Source of the DNA: CANIGN01 sp964538275
GTDB lineage: Bacteria; Bdellovibrionota; UBA2428
NCBI GenBank assembly: GCA_964538275.1
Contig: CAZIFW010000069.1
Coordinates: forward strand, 1 to 13,446
DNA length: 13,446 bases
Reading direction: 5' to 3'
Shown here: positions 1-5,484 of the stretch, one piece after another
How the letters are laid out: every line of letters begins with the position of its first letter
How positions within the stretch are numbered: position 1 is the stretch's first letter
Notes under the pieces: model-generated
Told to the model about the DNA's origin: nothing
The model's input: the letters and a program-made list of their open reading frames with translations, nothing else
The model's database searches: none
Translations under genes and position numbers: made by a program

Positions 1-95
1 CGCTGAAATTTTTCACCGCCTTCGATTTCTTCAAAGGCAGAAATTATTTGATCTCTTAGGGATTTTAAAAAGCTTACAGCTTCGTCTCTTTTCAC
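1..95 (-). CDS. hemF: Coproporphyrinogen III oxidase, N-terminal fragment (runs off left edge)
   Basis: Partial leftward gene; only its first 31 codons are in the window. The fragment starts MKRDEAVSFLKSL and continues with a helix ending EEIEGGEKFQ. This matches the N-terminal helix of oxygen-dependent coproporphyrinogen III oxidase as I remember it (E. coli HemF has a similar start with a QFLLNLQD...L..VDG pattern). That enzyme decarboxylates coproporphyrinogen III to protoporphyrinogen IX in haem synthesis. The start is GTG at 93-95; an in-frame TGA lies a few codons upstream and no ATG lies between. A purine run (AAAAGG) directly abuts the GTG, too close for an ideal Shine-Dalgarno. The gene is divergent from the transporter at 222. 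Family assignment is likely but rests on a short stretch. Confidence 0.72.
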   Translation of the reverse strand, partial: MKRDEAVSFLKSLRDQIISAFEEIEGGEKFQ

Positions 96-221
96 CCTTT
101 TAGTGGTAGCGCCAGCTCAAGACTTACGCAATGGCATTTAAAGTGATCTGGGTCATAGAAATCTTAACGAAAAGAGGCTGGACGCTACCCTAGACTCGTA
201 TTGTAATAAGCCCCCTACACC
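96..221. promoter_or_regulatory. Divergent intergenic region, hemF / potassium transporter
   Basis: This 126-bp stretch separates two divergent starts and must hold promoters for one or both. The best candidate for the rightward gene is a -10-like TGTAAT at 202-207 with a poor -35-like TGGACG at 179-184 (17-bp spacer). A 7-bp inverted pair, GGTAGCG near 105 and CGCTACC near 183, sits about 70 bp apart. There is no convincing riboswitch structure, in particular nothing as large as the c-di-AMP (ydaO) riboswitch that precedes kimA in Bacillus. Confidence 0.35.
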
Positions 222-2069
222 ATGAAAATGTCCATGCGGAAAATCAAGCGCCTTGTATTAGGCACTCCACTCCACCTCAGACAAATGGAACACGAAAAAC
301 TTCCCAAATGGAAAGCCTTGGCGGTCTTTTCTAGCGACGCCCTGAGCTCGGTGGCTTACGCCACAGAGGAGATTTTACTTGTTCTGCTAGCGGCAGGACT
401 TGCCGCAGCTACTTGGAGCCTACCAATTGCCGCTGTTATCGTTGGACTTATACTCTTAGTTACACTTTCTTACAGGCAAACCATTCGTTTCTATCCTCAG
501 GGTGGCGGAGCTTATAACGTAGCTAAAGAAAACATTGGTACAAATGCTGGTCTTTTTGCAGGAGCAGCACTCGCCATTGATTACATTTTAACTGTAGCCG
601 TATCTATTTCTGCCAGCGTTGCAGCTATGACCTCAGCTTTTCCCTCTCTCAAAGCATATGCCATTGTGATTGGCATTTGCTTAGTAGCGCTTATGACCAT
701 CTTGAACTTAAGAGGTATGCGCGAAAGTTCATTCATATTTGCAATTCCTACCTACCTCTTTGTTTTTTCTATTTTCGTTTTGATTATTATTGGCTTTGTA
801 AAATCCTTTGGAGAAGTAGCTTCGCCAGACGTTTTAATAGAAGAAACTCAAATCACAAGTTCGGTAGGGATGTTCTTACTCCTAAGAGCCTTTTCTTCTG
901 GCTGTACGGCCATGACAGGAATCGAGGCTATCTCAAACGGAGTTCCTGCGTTTAAAGAACCACGCACAGAAAATGCAAATAAGACTTTAGTGATCATGGT
1001 GATGATCTTAAGTTTCTTTTTCTTTGGGATTACTTTCTTAGCGATTCACTTTCACAAAGTTCCAAACCCCGCACTGGGAACAGTCGTTTCTCAAGTGACT
1101 GAAGCCATAGTTGGCCGAAGCTTTTTTTACTACTGGATACAAATTGTGACTTGTTTGATTTTAGTACTGGCAGCCAACACTGCTTATGCCGATTTTCCGC
1201 GACTTGCTTCTATTCTTGCACAAGACAGATTCTTTCCACGTCAACTAGCGGCGATTGGTGACCGCTTAGTTTTCTCTAACGGGATTGTTTTTCTTGGTAT
1301 TGTTTCAGCACTTTTAATTTGGCTCTTCGATGCCAACACTCACGCTCTCATTCCTCTTTATTCTGTTGGGGTATTTTTATCGTTCACGCTTAGCCAAACG
1401 GGAATGTCCTTGCACCACTGGCGACATCGAGAACCCAACTGGAAGCAGAACTTGGCCTTAAATGCATTTGGAGCAATAGCGACTGCAGTGGTGGCTGCCA
1501 TTGTTGCAATCACTAAATTCACAGAGGGAGCATGGATAGTTATCATTATTTTGCCTACTTTGGTTTTAGTTTTTAAAACCATTCGCAAACATTACGAAAG
1601 CATGGGCAAAGAGCTGGCCATTTTACCTCAGTGGACTTTGCCGCAAATTGAAGAATCACTTGTGATTATTCCCATCTCAGGTTTTCACCAAGGTGCCCTA
1701 CAAGCCATTCAATATGCCAAAGAAATTTCTGACGATGTTCGCGTGTGTATTGTGAATATCAACGAAGGAGCCACCCAAAGAGTAAAAGAATCCTGGGAAA
1801 AGAACATGAATTCTAAAGACCCAGACCAACCTCAGTTAATCATTCTAGAATCGCCTTATCGTTCTGTTATTTACCCACTTCTGGATTATATGAACGAGCT
1901 AGAGAAAAGTTACCCGAACCGAACCATCACCGTTATTATTCCAGAGTTTATTACTAAAAAATTCTGGCACAATTTACTTCACAACCAAACAGCACTCGTA
2001 CTTAAAGCGCGTCTACGTTTTGTAGAAAAGCGTGTAGTGATTTCTATCGGATACCACCTACGCGGATAA
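222..2069 (+). CDS. kimA: KimA-type potassium transporter (APC superfamily permease)
   Basis: A 615-aa inner-membrane permease with about 12 hydrophobic segments in the first ~460 residues and a cytosolic C-terminal domain of ~150 residues. It closely follows Bacillus KimA (YdaO) as I recall it: ALAVFSSDALSSVAY (32-46), YPQGGGAY (91-98), then AIDYILTVAVS (118-128) and the NLRG loop. The potassium ligands remembered for KimA (Asp36, Tyr43, Asp117, Tyr118, Tyr377) all have equivalents at a constant +3 offset: D39, Y46, D120, Y121, Y380. This supports proton-coupled K+ uptake rather than amino-acid transport, although generic APC annotation is likely in databases. The first ATG is taken; ATGs at 228 and 234 are alternatives and none has a good Shine-Dalgarno. 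The gene stands alone and ends at a strong terminator. In Firmicutes KimA is controlled by c-di-AMP; no sign of that is visible here. Confidence 0.85.
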   Translation: MKMSMRKIKRLVLGTPLHLRQMEHEKLPKWKALAVFSSDALSSVAYATEEILLVLLAAGLAAATWSLPIAAVIVGLILLVTLSYRQTIRFYPQGGGAYNVAKENIGTNAGLFAGAALAIDYILTVAVSISASVAAMTSAFPSLKAYAIVIGICLVALMTILNLRGMRESSFIFAIPTYLFVFSIFVLIIIGFVKSFGEVASPDVLIEETQITSSVGMFLLLRAFSSGCTAMTGIEAISNGVPAFKEPRTENANKTLVIMVMILSFFFFGITFLAIHFHKVPNPALGTVVSQVTEAIVGRSFFYYWIQIVTCLILVLAANTAYADFPRLASILAQDRFFPRQLAAIGDRLVFSNGIVFLGIVSALLIWLFDANTHALIPLYSVGVFLSFTLSQTGMSLHHWRHREPNWKQNLALNAFGAIATAVVAAIVAITKFTEGAWIVIIILPTLVLVFKTIRKHYESMGKELAILPQWTLPQIEESLVIIPISGFHQGALQAIQYAKEISDDVRVCIVNINEGATQRVKESWEKNMNSKDPDQPQLIILESPYRSVIYPLLDYMNELEKSYPNRTITVIIPEFITKKFWHNLLHNQTALVLKARLRFVEKRVVISIGYHLRG

Positions 2070-2073
2070 ATGC

Positions 2074-2111
2074 AAAAAGCGAAAGCTCCGCTGGGAGCCT
2101 TCGCTTTTATT
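2074..2111. terminator. Bidirectional rho-independent terminator
   Basis: The arm at 2075-2089 pairs with 2094-2108 (4-nt loop, one A/C mismatch), 14 base pairs in all. An A-run precedes and a T-run follows, so the hairpin works in both directions. It lies 5 bp past the transporter stop and about 25 bp past the stop of the leftward transpeptidase gene. Confidence 0.9.
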
Positions 2112-2133
2112 GTTTGATATTTAAAATTGTTGC

Positions 2134-2694
2134 TTAGAAGTAAACAACTTTAACTTGCATATCGAGACCGCTGTCATCAGCTGCTTCTCTTACTTTTTGT
2201 GCACAGCTGTTGCTTGTGCGCACACATCCGTGGCTGTTTTGGCCATCAACGTGGCCACTGTGAATGGCTACACGATTGCGAGTGCGGATGTTCATAGGAT
2301 CTGGATCATGAAAGTATGTCGCATTGTACATGTTTACGTAACGACCGTTATACAAAAGACGATCTCCTGTTTCATCAACGCTATGAATTCCTGCAGGTGT
2401 TTTAATGGAAGGAGCACCATCTGAGTGAGGATCAACTCCACCTGATGCCGAACAAGGCCCTAAAACCATTTCGTATGAGCCTTCTTCATTTTTTGTATAG
2501 AGCTCAAGTGTGCCTGTTGCTCCACGACGATTGGGTAACTTCACCAGAACGCAGTGCTCTTTATTACATCCACTTGTATCCGCAGTGCCACCACCGCCGC
2601 CTCCGCCATTCGGTCCATTGCCCGCTACTGCTTGAGACATCATTCCCAGAGTTAATACTCCGAAACCTAGAACTTGTTTGAATTTATTTTTCAT
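2134..2694 (-). CDS. Exported YkuD-like L,D-transpeptidase (paralogue 1)
   Basis: A 186-aa exported protein. The signal peptide is residues 1-24 (cleavage after AVA), followed by a Gly-rich linker (25-37) and a compact domain. The domain carries KTPAGIHSV (98-106), NGRYVNMYN and the signature IHSGHVDGQNSHGCVRTS (144-161). SHGCVR with preceding His residues (H145, H148) fits the YkuD L,D-transpeptidase active site, with C157 as likely nucleophile. This family forms 3-3 peptidoglycan cross-links or attaches proteins to peptidoglycan. Four further cysteines (43, 48, 81, 164) are conserved in the paralogue at 3569 and may form two disulfides. The start is the ATG at 2694, not the in-frame codon at 2712, because GGGAGG sits 6 nt upstream and the signal peptide begins there. 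At 186 residues it is small for the family. Whether it cross-links, edits or has lost activity cannot be told. Confidence 0.83.
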   Translation of the reverse strand: MKNKFKQVLGFGVLTLGMMSQAVAGNGPNGGGGGGGTADTSGCNKEHCVLVKLPNRRGATGTLELYTKNEEGSYEMVLGPCSASGGVDPHSDGAPSIKTPAGIHSVDETGDRLLYNGRYVNMYNATYFHDPDPMNIRTRNRVAIHSGHVDGQNSHGCVRTSNSCAQKVREAADDSGLDMQVKVVYF

Positions 2695-2714
2695 TAGAAA
2701 CCTCCCATGCACTC

Positions 2715-2739
2715 CTTAGAGATTTTCTCTCTTAGAGAT
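2715..2739. repeat. 9-bp direct repeat in the leader of paralogue 1
   Basis: CTTAGAGAT occurs at 2715-2723 and again at 2731-2739, 16 bp start to start, just upstream of the Shine-Dalgarno of the leftward transpeptidase gene. It could be an operator or part of the 5' leader; function unknown. Confidence 0.45.
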
Positions 2740-2759
2740 GAGATTTCTTTTAGCCAGAG

Positions 2760-2817
2760 TTAACGCATGTGCACAGCAAAGCAACTGACGGGTTTAAGAG
2801 TTTATTGTCATAGTCAC
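2760..2817 (-). promoter_or_regulatory. Shared upstream block, copy 1 (TTAACGCAT, TTAAGAG, TGTCA-NN-GTCAC)
   Basis: On the + strand this holds TTAACGCAT (2760-2768), TTAAGAG (2794-2800), and TGTCATAGTCAC (2806-2817). The last two recur in the same order and spacing upstream of the second transpeptidase gene (4263-4287). The TGTCA element is 112 bp from this start codon and 108 bp from the other. Read leftward it is GTGAC-NN-TGACA, a tandem TGAC repeat with 6-bp period. It is likely a regulator site or part of an alternative promoter; no good -10 hexamer could be assigned. Confidence 0.45.
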
Positions 2818-2870
2818 AATGTTTGAAAAGAGCAGAATGCACTTCTGCGAATACACATGAATAACTAAAT

Positions 2871-3476
2871 TTATTTAAGCTTGTAAGTTGTCGCCGCTTT
2901 GCCTTTTTCATTACCACAGGTAGAAAGAAGTTCGCGCTGACTGCGTTCCAATAAGGTTTTAGGTAGTAATATCACTCGGCCTTTCTTAAAGAGACCAGCA
3001 TACTTAAGACTTGCGAAGGCAACATTTGCACATTGGTTTTTTAAAATATGAAAGTAAGGAGCTTCTTCATAAATAAAATCCCAATAATATTTTATATAGA
3101 AAGCCTCTTGCGCTGTAATTTTAATTTTTACTTCATAAGAAGAACATGGATTTGTTTTGCGACTTAGGTCTTTGCGTATATCAGCGCGGGTTGCATAATT
3201 TTTACGATAGGGATTGCTACTCTTACGGATATCTTCGTAGGGCTCACCTTTGTCACCAAAAGTGTAATACATAAAGTCTGAACGACTATCATCCGAAGGA
3301 CCCCAGTCATAGTACTCATTATCGATCGCTATGCCTGCATGACCCATGTAACAGCCCTTAGCGTCTCCTAATCGAATAAGGACGCTTAAGTCGTGGCAGC
3401 CGCTCTCAATAGCAACGAGTGAGGCGAGTACAAACATGCTTATGCAAATTGCTGTAAATCGAAACACGAAAGACAA
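2871..3476 (-). CDS. Exported protein with permuted NlpC/P60-like (papain-fold) H...C layout
   Basis: About 201 aa with an N-terminal hydrophobic stretch (residues 5-22) acting as signal peptide or anchor. The mature part has GHAGIAIDNEYYDWGP (45-60) and later KNQCANVAF (146-154). A His in a G-H-[AV]-[GA]-[IL] strand followed some 100 residues later by a Cys at a helix start is the order expected of circularly permuted NlpC/P60 enzymes. H46 and C149 are therefore candidate catalytic residues. Such enzymes hydrolyse amide bonds, often in peptidoglycan stems; the substrate here is unknown. The gene lies between two transpeptidase paralogues on the same strand, consistent with a wall role. The start is a TTG (3474-3476) with AAGG 4 nt upstream; the GTG three codons on is an alternative. 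The sequence before C27 (ESGC) lacks the aliphatic -3 residue of a lipobox. The family call is from motif order alone. Confidence 0.55.
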   Translation of the reverse strand: MSFVFRFTAICISMFVLASLVAIESGCHDLSVLIRLGDAKGCYMGHAGIAIDNEYYDWGPSDDSRSDFMYYTFGDKGEPYEDIRKSSNPYRKNYATRADIRKDLSRKTNPCSSYEVKIKITAQEAFYIKYYWDFIYEEAPYFHILKNQCANVAFASLKYAGLFKKGRVILLPKTLLERSQRELLSTCGNEKGKAATTYKLK

Positions 3477-3504
3477 GCTACCTTATCAGACGCAATGCAT
3501 CAAT

Positions 3505-3544
3505 AAAAAACGAAGCTCCCTGCTACGAGAGAGCTTCGTTTTTT
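3505..3544. terminator. Rho-independent terminator, 14-bp perfect stem
   Basis: The arm at 3505-3518 (six A, then CGAAGCTC) pairs perfectly with 3531-3544 (GAGCTTCG, then six T), with a 12-nt loop. It ends the leftward transpeptidase gene that stops at 3569. It lies only 28 bp ahead of the start of the next leftward gene (3476), so that gene needs read-through or a promoter in or next to the hairpin. Confidence 0.9.
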
Positions 3545-3568
3545 ATGATTTAAAATCGTAGTCGCTTA

Positions 3569-4168
3569 CTAGAAGTAAGAAATGTTGATTTTCAACTCGC
3601 TGTAATCTTCGTCTGCCTTCTGACGAATGGTTGCAGCACAGTTACTAGATGTGCGTACACATCCGTGACTGTTGCCACCACTTACGTGACCGCTATGGAT
3701 CGCCATACGGTTTTCAGACCATGGGCGGAAAGACTTGAAGTACGTAGGGTTGTACATGTTTACTTCACGGCCGTTGTAAACCAAACGATCTCCAGTATCG
3801 ATTACGCTATGAGTTCCTGCAGGAGTTTTCTTAGAACGTTGGCCGTCTGGGTGAGAATCATAACCCCCACTTGCAGGACAGCTACTGAGAGTTGTGTTGT
3901 AAGCAGTACCTGCACTGTTCAAAGAGTAAAGTTTAAGAACGCCAGCTACACCAGGAGTGTTAGAAAGTTGAACAACTACACAATGGTTTTTGCCACGGCA
4001 CCAGCCGAGATCAACTCCAGTGGGCGCTTGAATTCCACCTTGACCTTGACCGCCGCCCGCTCCTTGATTGGGTTGCTGACCAGCATTTCCACCACGGCCT
4101 GCCTCCGCTTGAGAGAGAGTCATCATTGCGAATGTTGCGATTGAGAGAACGTTAAATATTTTTTTCAT
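3569..4168 (-). CDS. Exported YkuD-like L,D-transpeptidase (paralogue 2)
   Basis: A 199-aa paralogue of the protein encoded at 2134-2694. The signal peptide is residues 1-23 (cleavage after AEA), followed by a Gly/Gln-rich linker (about 24-48) longer than in paralogue 1. The catalytic domain repeats the shared pattern TPAG-x-HSV-x2-TGDRL-x-YNGR-x-VNMYN-x-TYF and the signature IHSGHVSGGNSHGCVRTS (157-174). C170 is the likely nucleophile, with H158/H161 nearby; C57, C63, C97 and C177 match the extra cysteines of paralogue 1. It is predicted to act on peptidoglycan in the periplasm. The ATG at 4168 is chosen because it aligns with the other signal peptide; a GTG at 4180 is in frame and cannot be excluded (AAAGG lies 3 nt before the ATG). 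It ends at its own terminator (3505-3544), so it is probably a separate transcript from paralogue 1. Confidence 0.83.
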   Translation of the reverse strand: MKKIFNVLSIATFAMMTLSQAEAGRGGNAGQQPNQGAGGGQGQGGIQAPTGVDLGWCRGKNHCVVVQLSNTPGVAGVLKLYSLNSAGTAYNTTLSSCPASGGYDSHPDGQRSKKTPAGTHSVIDTGDRLVYNGREVNMYNPTYFKSFRPWSENRMAIHSGHVSGGNSHGCVRTSSNCAATIRQKADEDYSELKINISYF

Positions 4169-4262
4169 ATACCTTTGCACCTTTCATTCCCCAGAAAATA
4201 CTGGGCTAACAAATATTCTTCTAACAACGAATGACGCAATGAAACAGTGGGGCTGCTAACAA

Positions 4263-4287
4263 TTAAGAGGATTTGTGTCAGTGTCAC
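4263..4287 (-). promoter_or_regulatory. Shared upstream block, copy 2 (TTAAGAG, TGTCA-NN-GTCAC)
   Basis: TTAAGAG (4263-4269) is followed after 6 nt by TGTCAGTGTCAC (4276-4287). Copy 1 has the same elements 5 nt apart. The distance from the TGTCA element to the leftward start codon is 108 bp here and 112 bp in copy 1, which argues against chance. A TTAACGCAT also occurs (4303-4311), but in a different order from copy 1. Confidence 0.45.
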
Positions 4288-4395
4288 TTCATGTAAAGAA
4301 AATTAACGCATAAGCGTTATTGCTTGCGGAACGTCGTGCTCTGTCAGTCACGTAACAAGAGTGAACACTTTGTATCTTCTTACTTTGAACTTAGA

Positions 4396-4422
4396 TTGAC
4401 GCTCCATGCAAGCAACTATTAG
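4396..4422 (+). promoter_or_regulatory. Weak candidate promoter for the exported protein gene
   Basis: TTGACG (4396-4401) is a good -35 match, followed by TATTAG (4417-4422) as a possible -10. The 15-bp spacer is short, so this is tentative. It would give a leader of about 45 nt before the ATG at 4473. Confidence 0.3.
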
Positions 4423-4472
4423 CAAGAATGAACATACTCAATTTTGAGTCTGTAATTTTGGAGGTGCTTTCA

Positions 4473-5054
4473 ATGAAAAAACTTTTTATCAACCTAGCTC
4501 TTTTGGCTGCTGCCACATCATTCAATTCTTTGCACGCACAAGGTCTTGAACGCAGACTTCCGCAAGAAGTAAATAATCCCGACAACAAAATCCACAAAGC
4601 AATCCAAAGAATTGCAGTCATTGGATTGATGGAGAAATCTTCTTTGCCTGTCTATGATGAAGAACAAATCGGAGAGAATGGTCAACTTCTAGCGGGTGTA
4701 TCACGTAAAGGTTCCGTTGCCGGCATTTACATGAATGAAGTGACGGGAGCTTCTGCAACAGTTTCTAAAGATCCTGAATCCTCTGATTCAAGATATTCAG
4801 CTCCACGTGTATATTGCTACCGCGAATCACAAATCAATGTTGCCGAAAAAAGTGCAATTTACCACTGTAGTTTGTCATTGAGCATAATCACTGTAAACAC
4901 AAGTAGCTGGACTATTCACGGTGCAAATAGCGAGTACGATCCTGGACACTCTTCATTTCTAAATTTCAAAGTAAAAATGACTGCTGACGAAGGAGATACA
5001 AGCTACACTTCAAAAATTGTGTCTGAATTTGTTAAACGCGGCTTCGCTGGATAG
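4473..5054 (+). CDS. Exported protein of unknown family
   Basis: I do not recognise this 193-aa protein. A typical signal peptide (MKKLFINLALLAAATSF...) ends with LHA at residue 22, so it is exported to the periplasm or beyond. The mature protein is hydrophilic, lacks further membrane segments and has only two cysteines (C115, C132), which could form one disulfide. Alternating polar and aliphatic residues around 105-175 suggest beta strands. The start is the ATG at 4473, preceded by GGAGG with 8-nt spacing; an upstream in-frame ATG at 4428 would place 15 extra residues before an otherwise normal signal peptide and is rejected. It is divergent from the transpeptidase cluster and ends 4 bp before the tail of the Cys-rich protein gene, with no terminator hairpin between them. 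Confidence 0.75.
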   Translation: MKKLFINLALLAAATSFNSLHAQGLERRLPQEVNNPDNKIHKAIQRIAVIGLMEKSSLPVYDEEQIGENGQLLAGVSRKGSVAGIYMNEVTGASATVSKDPESSDSRYSAPRVYCYRESQINVAEKSAIYHCSLSLSIITVNTSSWTIHGANSEYDPGHSSFLNFKVKMTADEGDTSYTSKIVSEFVKRGFAG

Positions 5055-5058
5055 TTTT

Positions 5059-5469
5059 TTACTCAGCAGCCTCGCTTAACATCTCATCAAACTCTTTGGT
5101 TGCGCCACAGGAACTACAACCACCTGTGCCGCAGCCACCTGCGCTACCGTCAGCATTCTTAGTAGAGCAAGCGCCCTTGCCGCAGCTTTCGCCTTTGCCA
5201 CACGGACGATTTACTCCGTGGTTCCAATGTAACATTTCCCAGTCCTTAAATTTAGAAGCCGCAAAGTTGCGCGCTTCACGAAAGCTTTGAAACTCCCAAG
5301 AAGCAACTTCTCTCAATGGAAAATTGTAGTGGACAAAAACTTGATAAACTTCGCGGTCAAGCGTGGGATCATAAACAACGTTGATACCCGCCTCTTGTTG
5401 AGCACTTGTAAAAACAACCAAATCAATTTCTTGTTCCTGAATTTTCATTATCTCTTTAAGTTGGCTCAT
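5059..5469 (-). CDS. Small cytoplasmic protein with six-cysteine Gly-rich tail, downstream of prkA
   Basis: A 136-aa protein without signal peptide or membrane segment. Residues 1-80 look like a small alpha/beta domain (VVFTSAQQEAGINVVYDP, then VYQVFVHYNFP and an aromatic helix WEFQSFREARNFAASKF). Residues 88-122 form a Gly-rich stretch with cysteines at 90, 96, 101, 113, 118 and 121 (C-x5-C-x4-C-x11-C-x4-C-x2-C), followed by an acidic end. The cysteine spacing suggests metal or Fe-S binding, but no family is recognised. It starts 15 bp after the prkA stop on the same strand, so the two are almost certainly co-transcribed and may act together. The first ATG is used; an ATG seven codons on (preceded by AAAGAG) is an alternative. 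Confidence 0.8.
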   Translation of the reverse strand: MSQLKEIMKIQEQEIDLVVFTSAQQEAGINVVYDPTLDREVYQVFVHYNFPLREVASWEFQSFREARNFAASKFKDWEMLHWNHGVNRPCGKGESCGKGACSTKNADGSAGGCGTGGCSSCGATKEFDEMLSEAAE

Positions 5470-5484
5470 TTTATTTGTCTCAAT

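Larger units (their letters stand above)
4169..4472. promoter_or_regulatory. 304-bp divergent intergenic region with several repeats
   Basis: No gene is supported here. From left to right it holds: CCCAG/CTGGG (4190-4194 and 4201-4205), a small hairpin in the leftward leader; CTAACAA three times (4206, 4221, 4256), reading TTGTTAG toward the leftward gene; the shared TTAAGAG...TGTCA-NN-GTCAC block (4263-4287); the palindrome TAACGC-N4-GCGTTA (4304-4319); and TGTCAGTCAC (4342-4351), a variant of the shared element nearer the rightward gene. The repeats suggest regulator binding for both divergent genes. Confidence 0.5.

Noticed and set aside
96..221. Possible c-di-AMP riboswitch upstream of the KimA-type gene
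   Set aside because: The region is short and shared with the divergent hemF, and no multi-helix structure or conserved core could be traced.
2806..2817. CRP or PhoB box in the shared upstream motif
   Set aside because: CRP needs TGTGA-N6-TCACA and PhoB 7-bp repeats with 11-bp period; the motif has a 6-bp TGAC period and fits neither.
3396..3404. Lipobox (ESGC) in the NlpC/P60-like protein
   Set aside because: The -3 position is Glu, not the usual Leu/Val/Ile, so lipidation is not supported.
3665..4144. Open 159-codon frame on the + strand
   Set aside because: It is antisense to the transpeptidase paralogue 2; its peptide has no domain character, and the opposite strand has signal peptide and active-site motifs.
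5096..5290. Proline-rich 64-codon frame on the + strand
   Set aside because: It is the complement of the Gly/Cys-rich tail of the leftward small protein, which explains the proline runs.
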